Shown here piece after piece: positions 53,128-63,717 of a stretch of DNA of 64,000 nt. A program made the position numbers and the translations under genes. Position 1 is the first letter of the stretch. Each line of letters begins with the position of its first letter. The notes under the pieces were generated by a model, which was not told the DNA's origin, ran no database searches, and saw only the letters and a list, made by a program, of their open reading frames with translations. The DNA comes from JAVKLU01 sp031538895 (GTDB lineage Bacteria > Pseudomonadota > Gammaproteobacteria > Burkholderiales > Burkholderiaceae). The stretch covers positions 41,477 to 105,476 of the forward strand of contig JAVKLU010000071.1 of NCBI GenBank assembly GCA_031538895.1. The letters are read 5' to 3'.

Positions 53128-53157
53128 GTATTCGCCGAATCGCGGCGCGGCGAATAC
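53128..53157. repeat. Perfect 10-bp hairpin between trhP and the OMP gene
   Basis: gtattcgccg (53128-53137) pairs with cggcgaatac (53148-53157). No clean T-run follows, though gttttt occurs 17 bases on. It may end trhP transcription or structure the leader of the phase-variable gene that starts at 53194. Confidence 0.5.
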
Positions 53158-53193
53158 TTAAAAATCTACTGCCGTTTTTTAAGGAGCTTTGCC

Positions 53194-53909
<716 letters not shown>

Positions 53910-53971
53910 ACTCGATCGTGTTCGCCAGCGTGAACAAAATATAAGCGAACATGCTCATTACCCTGCCCTGG

Positions 53972-54021
53972 CACACCCACTCGAGTTAATCGCTTCAATC
54001 GAATTAACTTTGGTGGGTGTG
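53972..54021. terminator. Long inverted repeat after the OMP gene
   Basis: cacacccac (53972-53980) pairs with gtgggtgtg (54013-54021). An inner gttaat/attaac pairing extends the stem. A perfect 9-bp base without a strong T-run makes it a likely but not certain terminator before mfd. Confidence 0.5.
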
Positions 54022-54088
54022 GGACTCAAATTTAAGAGACAATCGCGGTTTTGATTTTTACCGCTTTTTTATTTTTGCCTTGTCCTTC

Positions 54089-57000
54089 ATGCTTGCCCCT
54101 CCCTACCTACCGACCCAACTTCCCAGCACTGCGCAGCGGCATACGATTCACGATCATCCGGCCCACAGCGCCGGTTACAGCATCGCCCACGCCTACCAAT
54201 TGGCGCGTCAAGCCAAAGGACGCACGCTTGTAGTGATGGTAGCGCAGGCCGAAGAAGCGCAGCGCTTGATGGAAGAAGCGCTATGGTTTGCACCAGCGAT
54301 GAAAGCGCAACTATTACCCGACTGGGAAACCTTGGCCTACGATGCCTTTTCTCCGCATCGCGATTTAATCGCCGCGCGTCTGTCGGCCCTGTACGCTTTG
54401 ATGAACCAATCCTGCGAAGTTTTATTCGTACCGGTCACCAGCGTGTTGACGCGCTGCGCTCCACCCGATTACCTGGCCGCGCGCATTTTTCATTTTGCCC
54501 AAGGCGACTTGTTGAGCGTCGATAAATTAAAAGAGCAATTGGTGCGCGCCAATTACCACGCGGTCAGTCAGGTCGTGGCGACGGGAGAATTTGCGGTGCG
54601 CGGCGGCATCATCGACATCTATCCGGTTGATTACCCGCATCCGCTACGCCTCGATTTACTGGACACCACGATTGAATCGATTCGCGCCTTTGATCCAGAT
54701 ACCCAACGCTCGATCTATCCCCTGCAAACTGTTGATTTACTGCCCGCGCACGAATTCGCGCTCAATGAAGAGTCGCGTCAATTATTTCGTTCGCAATGGC
54801 GCGAAAAATTTGAGGGCGATCCCTCCAAACAAAGCATTTATCGCGACATCGGTCAGGGCACAGTGCCGCCCGGGATTGAATACTACTTGCCGCTTTTTTT
54901 TGAAAAAACCGCCAGTTTGTTTGATTTTTTCCCCGCCGACACGCACCTTATTTTGTGCGGTGACCTGCTAACCACTCTGAGTCATTTCTGGAGCGAGACT
55001 AAAACCCGCTATCAATTTTTATGCGCCGACAGCGCGCGTCCAATCCTGCCCCCCACCGATATTTTTTTGAGTCAGGAAGATTTTTTTGTACAGGCCAAAC
55101 AGTTCTCAAGCTGGCAATTGAGTTTTGCCCCGACTTCTGCGCTCCCCGATATCGCCTTTAATCGTCGTCAAGAAAAACCTTTTTCGCAGCTACAAGAATT
55201 TATCCGTACCCAAGCACACACCCGCGTGGTCTTGTGTGCCGACTCAACCGGTCGGCGCGAAGTCTTGCAACAGTTATTTCACGAGCACGCAATCGACACG
55301 GTAACGCTAGATTCCTTTGCCCAGATTGAATCACTTGAAGTGACGCAAACGCCTTTGGTGGCGGCACCTTTCTTTACGCAATTCGCCCTACCCCCTTTTC
55401 ACTTCATCACCGAAACCGAGTTATTTGCCCAACACGGTCGGACCCGTCAACTGCGTCAGCAGGCGCGCGGCAAAGATTTGGACTATCTATTACGCGACAT
55501 TTCCGAGATCAGTGAAGGCGATCCGCTGGTGCACCAACAGCATGGCATTGGACGTTATCTTGGCTTGGTGAATTTGAATCTCGGCCAAGGCGAGATGGAG
55601 TTTTTGCATTTGCAATATGGTGGTGGAACCACGCTCTATGTGCCGGTCACTGAATTGCATCAAGTCTCGCGCTATGCCGGTATGGAGGCCGAACATGCGC
55701 CCCTGCACGTGCTAGGCAGTGGGCGCTGGGATAAAGCAAAACAAAAAGCGCGTGAAAAAATTCATGACACGGCGGCGCAATTACTCGGCCTTTACGCCGA
55801 GCGCGCCTTGCAAAAGGGTTACAGCTTTACTTTTTCGGAGGCCGATTACCATGCCTTTTGCGAAGGTTTTCCCTTCAACGAAACCGCCGATCAAACCAGC
55901 GCGATCAATGCGGTTATGCAAGACATGTTGAGTGATAAGGCGATGGATCGCTTGATCTGTGGTGATGTCGGCTTTGGAAAAACTGAAGTCGCAATGCGTG
56001 CCGCCTTTATCGCCGTCATGAGCGGCAAACAAGTCGCCATATTGGCACCCACCACCTTGTTGGCTGAACAACATTTCAATTCTTTTTCACAACGTTTTTT
56101 AGAGTGGCCAGTTAAATGCGCCGAACTGTCGCGCTTTCGCACCAGCAAAGAAGTCAAAAACGCCTTGGAAGGACTATCCAATGGCACGATTGACATCGTG
56201 ATTGGCACCCATAAATTACTTTCGAGTGGCATGAATTTTGCACGTCTGGGTCTGGTCATCGTTGACGAGGAACACCGTTTTGGTACGCGTCAAAAAGAAG
56301 CCCTCAAGGCACTGTGCAAAAACGTTGATGTGCTGACGATGACGGCGACACCGATTCCACGCACGCTTTCAATGGCGCTGGATGGATTACGTGATTTTTC
56401 AGTGATTGCCACCGCGCCTGAAAAACGACTATCAATTAAAACGTTTATTCGCGAGGAAAGTGAGAGCACGATTCGTGAAGCCTGTTTGCGTGAATTAAAA
56501 CGCGGTGGGCAAGTATTCTTTTTACACAACGAAGTCAGTACGATTGAAAATCGACGCAGCGAGTTGGAAAAACTTTTACCCGAGGCGCGAATCGCAGTCG
56601 CCCATGGCCAAATGGCGGAGAACAATCTGGAGCGGGTGATGCGCGATTTTGTGTTACAGCGCAGCAATGTGTTGCTGTGTACCACCATCATCGAAACGGG
56701 TATTGATGTCCCCAATGCCAACACGATTGTGATTCATCGCGCCGACAAATTCGGTTTGGCGCAATTGCATCAATTGCGCGGGCGAGTCGGTCGTTCGCAT
56801 CACCAAGCTTACGCCTATTTGCTCACACCCTCGTTACAAGGATTTACTGCGCAAGCCGAGAAACGGCTGTCTGCGATTGTGCAAATGGAAGAGCTGGGAT
56901 CCGGTTTTTATCTGGCGATGCACGATCTGGAAATTCGCGGTGCCGGAGAAATTTTGGGCGACAAACAATCCGGTGAGATGCAGGAAATCGGTTTTGAGAT

Positions 57001-57535
57001 GTATACCGATTTACTCAAACGCGCGATCAGTGACTTAAAACGTGGCGTGACGCCTTCTTTCGATCAAGAACCAGCCAGAATTGAAATCAATTTACACACG
57101 CCCAGTCTGCTGCCCGAGACCTACTGTCCGGACGTTAGCCATCGTCTGAGCTTTTATAAACGTCTGGGTGTCGCAGCAGACAAAGAACAACTCGATGCCC
57201 TGCACGAAGAATTGATCGATCGCTATGGCCTCTTACCAGAACCGGCGAAAAATTTACTCGCCACCCATTCTCTACGCTTGCTGGCGCAGTTTTATGGCCT
57301 ATCCAAAATTGATGCGAGTGAGCGCGTAATCATGTTGGAGTTTGGTGCTGTTAATCGCGTCGAGGCGCAACGCCTGATCGCCTTAATTCAAAAGGATCGA
57401 CACATCAAGTTGCAAGGCAATCAAAAATTACGGGTTGAAAAAAATACCTCTTCAATCGAAGCGCGCCGCCTGTTAATCGAATCTTTGCTCAAGGAAATCG
57501 CAGTGCCGCTCAGTGCCGCTAATGGTTTAAATTGA
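54089..57535 (+). CDS. mfd: Transcription-repair coupling factor Mfd
   Basis: ATP-driven translocase that removes stalled RNA polymerase and recruits UvrA. It is 1148 residues from the ATG at 54089. The N-terminal UvrB-like module includes LLPDWETLAYDAFSPH. The RNA polymerase-interacting domain has VHQQHGIGRYLGL. The translocase has Walker A GDVGFGKT at 625-632, DEEHRFG at 726, TMTATPIPRTL and QLRGRVGRS. The C-terminal TRCF domain ends the protein. The start gives MLAPPYLPTQLP; a longer frame from 54017 is not conserved. It overlaps the convergent regulator gene by 9 bases. Confidence 0.96.
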   Translation: MLAPPYLPTQLPSTAQRHTIHDHPAHSAGYSIAHAYQLARQAKGRTLVVMVAQAEEAQRLMEEALWFAPAMKAQLLPDWETLAYDAFSPHRDLIAARLSALYALMNQSCEVLFVPVTSVLTRCAPPDYLAARIFHFAQGDLLSVDKLKEQLVRANYHAVSQVVATGEFAVRGGIIDIYPVDYPHPLRLDLLDTTIESIRAFDPDTQRSIYPLQTVDLLPAHEFALNEESRQLFRSQWREKFEGDPSKQSIYRDIGQGTVPPGIEYYLPLFFEKTASLFDFFPADTHLILCGDLLTTLSHFWSETKTRYQFLCADSARPILPPTDIFLSQEDFFVQAKQFSSWQLSFAPTSALPDIAFNRRQEKPFSQLQEFIRTQAHTRVVLCADSTGRREVLQQLFHEHAIDTVTLDSFAQIESLEVTQTPLVAAPFFTQFALPPFHFITETELFAQHGRTRQLRQQARGKDLDYLLRDISEISEGDPLVHQQHGIGRYLGLVNLNLGQGEMEFLHLQYGGGTTLYVPVTELHQVSRYAGMEAEHAPLHVLGSGRWDKAKQKAREKIHDTAAQLLGLYAERALQKGYSFTFSEADYHAFCEGFPFNETADQTSAINAVMQDMLSDKAMDRLICGDVGFGKTEVAMRAAFIAVMSGKQVAILAPTTLLAEQHFNSFSQRFLEWPVKCAELSRFRTSKEVKNALEGLSNGTIDIVIGTHKLLSSGMNFARLGLVIVDEEHRFGTRQKEALKALCKNVDVLTMTATPIPRTLSMALDGLRDFSVIATAPEKRLSIKTFIREESESTIREACLRELKRGGQVFFLHNEVSTIENRRSELEKLLPEARIAVAHGQMAENNLERVMRDFVLQRSNVLLCTTIIETGIDVPNANTIVIHRADKFGLAQLHQLRGRVGRSHHQAYAYLLTPSLQGFTAQAEKRLSAIVQMEELGSGFYLAMHDLEIRGAGEILGDKQSGEMQEIGFEMYTDLLKRAISDLKRGVTPSFDQEPARIEINLHTPSLLPETYCPDVSHRLSFYKRLGVAADKEQLDALHEELIDRYGLLPEPAKNLLATHSLRLLAQFYGLSKIDASERVIMLEFGAVNRVEAQRLIALIQKDRHIKLQGNQKLRVEKNTSSIEARRLLIESLLKEIAVPLSAANGLN

Positions 57536-58264
57536 CGTCTTGGTCGTGGCAACGTTTTTTTCAACCGGCGTCATCAACATATAGCCTTCACTGCGAATCG
57601 TTTTAATCAATTCTGGTTTACGCGCATCGTCACCAATTTTTTGCCTAAGCTTCGACACTTGTAAATCAATGGTTCGATCCAGGGCGTCAATTTCTCGATT
57701 CAATAATGTTTGCGCCAGCCAATCGCGCGATAAAACGCGCTGCGGCCGCTCCAAAAATAATTTCAACAGCCGAAATTCGCTATTGGCTAAAACGACAAGC
57801 GTACCGTCTTCGAGCAGTAAATGCCGCACCAACATGTCCAAAACACGCCCACTAAATTGATAATTACGCACGCTGATGACATCTTTCCCATCTGGCGGTG
57901 CTTGTATCCGTCGCAAAATATTGCGAATGCGTGCCAACAATTCGCGCGGCTCAAAAGGTTTGGTTAAATAATCGTCGGCACCCATTTCCAAACCGAGCAC
58001 GCGATCAATCATATCGCTACGTGCGCTCAACATCAGCACTGGAGTATTCGAGTTGGCGCGCAAATTACGACACAAAGTCAAACCATCTTGTCCGGGCAAG
58101 TTCAAATCCAGTACGATTAAGTCGATGGCATGTTGCGCCAAGACTCGCTCCATCACAATGCCATTCTCAGCCTCATAAAGATTAAAGCTTTGCATTTTTA
58201 GATAGTCTGCGACCAAAGTCCGAATTTCTAAATCATCATCAACAATTAATATATTCTCACTCAC
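57527..58264 (-). CDS. OmpR-family response regulator
   Basis: Two-component transcription factor of 245 residues. The receiver domain (1-120) has the acidic pair in LIVDDD, phosphoacceptor D53 in IVLDLNLPGQDG and Lys in YLTKPFEPREL. The winged-helix output domain has LLKLFLERPQRVLSRDWL and DRTIDLQVSKLRQKIG, ending GYMLMTPV. It has no kinase gene beside it. The sensor kinase at 41424-42893 is a plausible partner of EnvZ/OmpR type. Divergent from the DUF4390 gene. Confidence 0.9.
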   Translation of the reverse strand: MSENILIVDDDLEIRTLVADYLKMQSFNLYEAENGIVMERVLAQHAIDLIVLDLNLPGQDGLTLCRNLRANSNTPVLMLSARSDMIDRVLGLEMGADDYLTKPFEPRELLARIRNILRRIQAPPDGKDVISVRNYQFSGRVLDMLVRHLLLEDGTLVVLANSEFRLLKLFLERPQRVLSRDWLAQTLLNREIDALDRTIDLQVSKLRQKIGDDARKPELIKTIRSEGYMLMTPVEKNVATTKTSI

Positions 58265-58404
58265 TGTAGCCCCTATCTGTAGCGTAAAACCAGATTATCA
58301 CTCTATCAGCCCTTCCCCTTAGAATCAGCCCCTTTGTAGAATATGCTTAGTTCGCAGGCATCCTTGAAAATTCGATTATTACCAGCCCCCCGCATACCGA
58401 GTTC

Positions 58405-59034
58405 ATGAAGTTTTTGTCACTTAAATTCCTCGTAAGGCAATGGTGTTTATTGCTTTGCGGATTCTTGCTGATATGCGGCTCGTCGAGTTATGCAAAAGAC
58501 ATTAAAGTTGATCTAAGTGATGGCGATGTGCGCGTTTCTTTAAGTTATGAATTGGTCTTGCCTGACGCGCTCCAAACCTTGCTTGATTCTGGGCTACCGA
58601 TTTATTTTGAATCCAAAATTCAATTGAAACGTATCGGCTGGATTTGGGATCAACATGAAAATTCATGGTGGCAAGCCACTAAAAATCTGACCAAATCTAG
58701 TGTGGGTTGGTTTGGTACCAGCCAATTTGAAAGCATACAAACGCAACGCCTCAATAAAAGCGTATTACAAGGCGACTACCGCCTTACTGCGGGTAATTTT
58801 TGGCATTCAGTGCAACTTCTTGATCAAGCTTTAGAGTTGATTCGTAAACCTCGTGTGCAAAAAGTGGTGTCGGTATCCGATCTTCAACCCGGTGCTATTT
58901 ATGAGGGCGTTGCTCAATTGCTGATTGACCAAAATAAATTGCCTAAACCCTTTCAGCTAGAAAAACTCAAAAACGATTCGTTTACTTTAGTCTCACCAGA
59001 GCTCTATTTTGAATTCTCGGTGCCTGAAAAATGA
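58405..59034 (+). CDS. DUF4390 exported protein
   Basis: A 209-residue exported protein of the DUF4390 family, function unknown, which in betaproteobacteria precedes an NtrY-like kinase. The signal peptide is CLLLCGFLLICGSSSYA, with mature start near residue 31. The body is beta-rich with LSYELVLPDALQTLLDSGLP and FWHSVQLLDQALELIR. It overlaps the kinase gene by 4 bases (ATGA at 59031-59034), so they are translationally coupled and the protein may act with the sensor in the envelope. Confidence 0.8.
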   Translation: MKFLSLKFLVRQWCLLLCGFLLICGSSSYAKDIKVDLSDGDVRVSLSYELVLPDALQTLLDSGLPIYFESKIQLKRIGWIWDQHENSWWQATKNLTKSSVGWFGTSQFESIQTQRLNKSVLQGDYRLTAGNFWHSVQLLDQALELIRKPRVQKVVSVSDLQPGAIYEGVAQLLIDQNKLPKPFQLEKLKNDSFTLVSPELYFEFSVPEK

Positions 59035-61208
59035 AAGTCGCTATCCGCATACTTTTGACACTAGTCTTCTTAGCACTGGTCTTTATCGGCATCGTACTGA
59101 TCGGTTCCTCAGTTAACGCACAGCTTTTAGAGCGCTATTATCTAACGATTGTGATCGTCAGCCTTGCGTTATCGGTAATTTTTCTAGTGGTTTTATTGAT
59201 TTTTATTGCTTGGATTGTCCGCCGACGCATCAAACGCATTTATGGCAGCATTTTGACCATTCGTTTGATGGTAATTTTCGCCATCATCGGCGTTGTTCCT
59301 GGTTTAATTATTTATGCAGTGTCTTTGCAAATCATTTCAAAATCGATTGAAACATGGTTTGACTTGCCAATCGAACGCGCGCTTCAATCAGGGTTAGGAA
59401 TGAGTCAGCAACTAATTGAGCAAAATTTGCGTAATCTTTTAGGACAAGCGCAAAAAATTATCCAGAACAATCCTTCGGATTTACTGATTAAAGAAAATCT
59501 CGCTGATCTCAAAATCAAAACACACTTGCGCAGTATTAGTCTGTTTGATGAGACTGGGAAATTATTAGAAACAACAGACATTACCAACATTGCTCCACCT
59601 GGCGAATTTGAACTGAAGCAAGCCAAAGTTGGATTTGCGGGTGTTTTGGTTGATGTCGTCAATAACGAATTGAAATACCGCATCAAAGCAATTCTTGCCT
59701 TTCCTAACAATCCCAACTTTATCTTGCAGATTGATCAAGCGCTTTCCGACGAACTGGGCCATAACGCGCAATTGATAGAACAAACTTACAGCAGTTATTT
59801 AACGCGCAATTTAGCGCGCGGCAATTTAAATGATTTATATGTACTGAACCTCAGCTTGGTGATGCTGTTGGCTTTGCTCTCGACAATTGTGGCGGCATTT
59901 TATTTTTCAAAACGTTTTTCCGCTCCTTTATTGCACTTAGCCGAAGGGGTACGTTTAATTGGTATGGGCCAATATCAATCACGCCCGGCGGAGGTCTCTG
60001 CAGATGAATTAGGGAGTTTGACGGCGTCTTTTGAGGGTATGACTCAAAAATTACAAATTGCACAAAGCGAAATTAAACACAATCAAGCGGAATTAGAAGC
60101 CGCCAAAACACATCTTGAACTAATCCTATCGAACATGAACGCAGGTGTGATCGTGTTAGACGCGCAATTTAAGATTGTGCAATGCAATTACAGCGCCGAT
60201 CATATTTTAGGTATAACTTTATCGTCATATATCGGTAAAAGTCTCGATGAAATCGAAGATCTAAAAACTTTTGCCGTCGGAATTAAAAAAGGTTTTTCTA
60301 ATGAAGATAACAACTTTGATTCGTATGACGAAAAAGAATGGCAACGCCAGTTTGATATTTCGCACCAAGATCACGAAATCACTTTGTGGGCTCGTGGTAG
60401 CACCGTTACGCATTTAAATACCTCGCGCTATATCGTTGTGTTTGATGACATGACTCAAACCATTTCAGCACAACGAATGTCAGCATGGGGAGAGGTTGCC
60501 AAACGCCTGGCGCACGAAATCCGTAACCCCCTCACCCCAATCCAACTTTCAGCGGAACGCTTGATTCATAAAATTGCGCCCAATATTCCAGCCAATGAAG
60601 CCAAGGTGTTGATTCGTAGCGCAGAAACGATTACGCAACAAGTTGACGCCCTCAAACGCTTAGTCGATGATTTTCGTAATTTTGCAGACGTACAGCCCGC
60701 TGAAAAAAATCCAGTTGATTTGAATGAATTGGTTCAATCCATTACTGATTTATATGCTGACGAAACGGTGAATATTCAGCTGTCTTTAATGGAAAACCTA
60801 CCTATGATTTTGGCCGACAATGGCCAAATTCGCCAGATATTGCATAATTTGATTAAGAACGCGATTGAGGCCTGTACACAAAACGCACAACAAAAAAATA
60901 TCACGCCACAAATTACTTTGATTACGCATTTAGTCAAATTTCAAGATTCCAAACAACGATCCAGCAAGGCAGTGCAATTACAGATTGTTGATAATGGCGG
61001 CGGCGTTCCGGCAAAAATTTTGCCACAAATTTTTGATCCCTACGTGACTTCAAAAATTCGGGGGACCGGTCTTGGTATGGCAGTTGTGAAAAAAATTATC
61101 GATGATCATCAAGCGCGAATTGAAGTCAAAAATAAACTCAATGACAATAACGAGGTAATGGGGGCTTGTGTGACCATTTTATTTACGCGCTGTAAATTTA
61201 CTGCTTAA
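59031..61208 (+). CDS. NtrY-like membrane sensor histidine kinase
   Basis: A 725-residue sensor with the NtrY layout: two to three N-terminal membrane helices (residues 5-95), a periplasmic stretch, another helix near 275-295, HAMP, a PAS-like domain (about 365-450; GVIVLDAQFKIVQCN) and the kinase core. The phosphorylated His is H495 in RLAHEIRNPLTPIQLSAERL, typical of NtrY. The ATPase motifs are NLIKNAIEAC, DNGGGVP and GTGLGMAVVKK. It is coupled to the DUF4390 gene upstream. The regulator follows after 96 bases, separated by a hairpin. Confidence 0.9.
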   Translation: MKVAIRILLTLVFLALVFIGIVLIGSSVNAQLLERYYLTIVIVSLALSVIFLVVLLIFIAWIVRRRIKRIYGSILTIRLMVIFAIIGVVPGLIIYAVSLQIISKSIETWFDLPIERALQSGLGMSQQLIEQNLRNLLGQAQKIIQNNPSDLLIKENLADLKIKTHLRSISLFDETGKLLETTDITNIAPPGEFELKQAKVGFAGVLVDVVNNELKYRIKAILAFPNNPNFILQIDQALSDELGHNAQLIEQTYSSYLTRNLARGNLNDLYVLNLSLVMLLALLSTIVAAFYFSKRFSAPLLHLAEGVRLIGMGQYQSRPAEVSADELGSLTASFEGMTQKLQIAQSEIKHNQAELEAAKTHLELILSNMNAGVIVLDAQFKIVQCNYSADHILGITLSSYIGKSLDEIEDLKTFAVGIKKGFSNEDNNFDSYDEKEWQRQFDISHQDHEITLWARGSTVTHLNTSRYIVVFDDMTQTISAQRMSAWGEVAKRLAHEIRNPLTPIQLSAERLIHKIAPNIPANEAKVLIRSAETITQQVDALKRLVDDFRNFADVQPAEKNPVDLNELVQSITDLYADETVNIQLSLMENLPMILADNGQIRQILHNLIKNAIEACTQNAQQKNITPQITLITHLVKFQDSKQRSSKAVQLQIVDNGGGVPAKILPQIFDPYVTSKIRGTGLGMAVVKKIIDDHQARIEVKNKLNDNNEVMGACVTILFTRCKFTA

Positions 61209-61227
61209 ATTGATTGATTTAAGCAGT
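61200..61227 (+). promoter_or_regulatory. Perfect hairpin overlapping the kinase stop codon
   Basis: actgcttaaat (61200-61210) pairs with atttaagcagt (61217-61227), loop tgattg, including the TAA of the kinase gene. With only a weak T tail it may attenuate or stabilise the transcript between kinase and regulator. Confidence 0.4.
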
Positions 61228-61304
61228 CGTCTAAATTTGTTCTTCAATCAAGCGCGACCATAATGGTTCATTACAATGTATCAATCTAATTTCAGGACAA
61301 TCGT

Positions 61305-62015
61305 ATGGCTTCAATATTGGTAGTTGATGATGAAATGGGAATCCGAGAATTACTGTTTGAAATTCTCGATGATGAAGGACACTCGGTATATTTGGCTGAA
61401 AATGCTGAAATGGCACATCAAATGCGTCGTAGCAACATTTTGGACCTTGTTTTGCTTGATATTTGGATGCCCGATGCTGATGGAATTTCTGTGCTGCGCG
61501 ATTGGGCCTTAGATGGTTTGCTTGATGTTCCCATCATCATGATGTCAGGACATGCTACCATTGATACTGCGGTTGAAGCAATGCGTATTGGCGCGGTAGA
61601 TTATCTTGAAAAGCCGATCACACTGAAAAAACTATTGAGCACCGTCGATAAAGTTTTAAGTGATCCAAAATCGCAAGTCAAACCATTTCCAATATCCGAA
61701 AAAAAATCATTCCTAGAGGGCGATAACGTATTAGATTTTGATGACCTGATGGGGGACCTAGACACACTCGAACCTCAATTGCCGTCAGTCTCCGAACAAA
61801 ACAGTTTTTCCAATGATCTGTCAGGTATTAGCTTAGATGACCCCTTGCGCGTCGCACGAGAACATTTCGAGCGTATTTATTTAGATCATTTAATACGTCG
61901 CACTGGTAAAAATATGTCTCGTTTGGCAGAGTTAAGTGGTTTGGAACGCACCCACCTCTACCGTAAATTACGCCACGTCGGATTGGTATTGCCTCGGGCT
62001 AAAAAAGATGACTAA
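61305..62015 (+). CDS. Response regulator with receiver and Fis-type HTH (NtrX-like, no AAA+ domain)
   Basis: A 236-residue regulator and partner of the preceding NtrY-like kinase. The receiver domain (1-120) has phosphoacceptor D52 in LVLLDIWMPDADG and Lys in YLEKPITLKK. A loose acidic linker (about 125-175) replaces the sigma-54 AAA+ domain of full NtrX. The C-terminal Fis-like helix-turn-helix is RRTGKNMSRLAELSGLERTHLYRKLRHVGL. It therefore cannot activate sigma-54 promoters as NtrC does. Such short forms are common in Burkholderiales. Confidence 0.88.
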   Translation: MASILVVDDEMGIRELLFEILDDEGHSVYLAENAEMAHQMRRSNILDLVLLDIWMPDADGISVLRDWALDGLLDVPIIMMSGHATIDTAVEAMRIGAVDYLEKPITLKKLLSTVDKVLSDPKSQVKPFPISEKKSFLEGDNVLDFDDLMGDLDTLEPQLPSVSEQNSFSNDLSGISLDDPLRVAREHFERIYLDHLIRRTGKNMSRLAELSGLERTHLYRKLRHVGLVLPRAKKDD

Positions 62016-62056
62016 CGGTGATGAATAAACGCGCTAGTTTGATTTAAGGCTTAACG

Positions 62057-63364
62057 ATGGCGCGTTATCTTTATTCTTTCTTTTTTTCACTGGCCCTACC
62101 CTTACTCATCATACGTTTGCTTTGGTTAAGTCGTCACGACCATCGATATCGACAACATTTAAAGGAACGTTTTGGGCATTATCACAGCATTGCTTTTACT
62201 CACCACAAAAAATGTATCTGGATACACGCGGTATCAGTCGGTGAAACGCAAGCAATTCTTCCGCTGATCCGTCAACTGGCGCAACGCTACCCCGAACATT
62301 TTTTTGTCATTACGCATACCACACCTACAGGTAGGGTGACTGCGCAAATTGAAATTAACCGCATTTTGGGTAATCGCTACTGTCGTGTCTATATTCCCTA
62401 CGATAAATTTATTTTCATTCGAAAATTTTTAAATTATTTTCAACCGCAAGTTGCGATTTTTGTGGAAACTGAAATTTGGCCCAATGTACTTTTGATATGT
62501 GAACAACGTGGGATTCCTAGCGTATTGATCAATGCACGTTTGTCTAACAAATCACACCATCGCGCACTTCGATTTCACCACTTAATGCGCTCAAGTGTTG
62601 CGCGCATTAGTTTTATTTGCGCACAAACTCAAGAAGATGCGCAACGTTTTTTACATTGGAGTAATAAACCGGTGTACATGACGGGGAATCTCAAATTTGA
62701 CTATCTTCGCTTGCCGCATATTGAAACCTTAGGCCAATCTTGGACTCAACTTGTACCGCAACGAAAGATCATTTGTTTCGCCAGCAGCCGCGATCATGAA
62801 GAGCAAATGTTGCTAGATGCCTTGATCAAAAACCCTCTGCTTGACGATTATCTACTATTAGTCATACCGCGCCATCCGACAAGATTTGACGCGGTTTTTC
62901 AATTATTTCAGACCTCCGGCTTATCGGTGGCGCGACGTTCCTCTGACATGAATTCAAGCGCGCTGACTAAAGCAAAAATTGTTATCGGTGACTCGATGGG
63001 GGAAATGGCGGCGTATTACATTTGGGCGGATATTGTTTTAATGGGTGGCAGTTTTGCGCCTTTGGGCGGGCAAAATTTGCTTGAGGCCATTATGCAAAAC
63101 ACGCTCGTGATCGTTGGACCGCACACCTTTAATTTTAGCGAGATCACCACTAATGCGATCAAAGCAAATTTAGCAACACGCGTTAACGATATGGGTGAAG
63201 GTTTATATGTCGCGTATGCATATTTAAAAAGTGGGCGCAATAAAACTTCAATGAACGATCGTGCCGCGCAATTTATTCAGCAATATCAAGGCGCTAGCGC
63301 TAAGACTATCGACTATTTATCAACACTGAAAGGTTTTAACGAACACGCAATCCCTGAAAAGTGA
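62057..63364 (+). CDS. waaA: 3-deoxy-D-manno-octulosonic acid transferase
   Basis: Adds Kdo to lipid A precursor at the inner membrane. It is 435 residues. The N-terminal hydrophobic anchor is FFFSLALPLLIIRLLW. The catalytic base Glu lies in IHAVSVGETQAILPLI. ETEIWPNVLLIC, GNLKFDYLRLP and the CMP-Kdo site GGSFAPLGGQNLLEAI follow. Length is normal. Its end overlaps the convergent cyaY by 52 bases. Confidence 0.94.
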   Translation: MARYLYSFFFSLALPLLIIRLLWLSRHDHRYRQHLKERFGHYHSIAFTHHKKCIWIHAVSVGETQAILPLIRQLAQRYPEHFFVITHTTPTGRVTAQIEINRILGNRYCRVYIPYDKFIFIRKFLNYFQPQVAIFVETEIWPNVLLICEQRGIPSVLINARLSNKSHHRALRFHHLMRSSVARISFICAQTQEDAQRFLHWSNKPVYMTGNLKFDYLRLPHIETLGQSWTQLVPQRKIICFASSRDHEEQMLLDALIKNPLLDDYLLLVIPRHPTRFDAVFQLFQTSGLSVARRSSDMNSSALTKAKIVIGDSMGEMAAYYIWADIVLMGGSFAPLGGQNLLEAIMQNTLVIVGPHTFNFSEITTNAIKANLATRVNDMGEGLYVAYAYLKSGRNKTSMNDRAAQFIQQYQGASAKTIDYLSTLKGFNEHAIPEK

Positions 63365-63657
63365 GTCAGCCATACCGATAATATTTTGCTCAATTCGATT
63401 TGATCGCGCGCGCTCCACCACATACCGTTTTGTAAAGAAAAATGACTGGCGCCTAATGCGCAAGCAGCCCAAATTTCTTGCAAAGGTCTTTGAGTATTGA
63501 GAATAATTTTTTCGCGTGTGGGCATGATGATTTCTAGTACATTACCGTTTGGCATGGTTTCGATATCAATATCCGCCGAATTGGCAAACGATTCAATTTG
63601 AGTTTCAATCGATCGAAAGATGGTCTCAGCAATGTGATTAAATTCGGTTTCAGTCAT
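63313..63657 (-). CDS. cyaY: Frataxin-like iron-binding protein CyaY
   Basis: Small regulator of iron-sulfur cluster assembly by IscS. It is 114 residues from the ATG at 63657 (MTETEFNHIAETIFRSIE); the longer frame adds 20 unrelated residues. The acidic first helix (IETQIESFANSADIDIE), the strand GNVLEIIMP and QRPLQEIWAA with the conserved Trp are frataxin features. Divergent from lptM, as in many proteobacteria. Confidence 0.88.
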   Translation of the reverse strand: MTETEFNHIAETIFRSIETQIESFANSADIDIETMPNGNVLEIIMPTREKIILNTQRPLQEIWAACALGASHFSLQNGMWWSARDQIELSKILSVWLTHFSGIACSLKPFSVDK

Positions 63658-63717
63658 AACAATGTCCCTAGCAATACTACAAAAATACGTCATCGAGTAA
63701 TTCATACAATACGTCAT

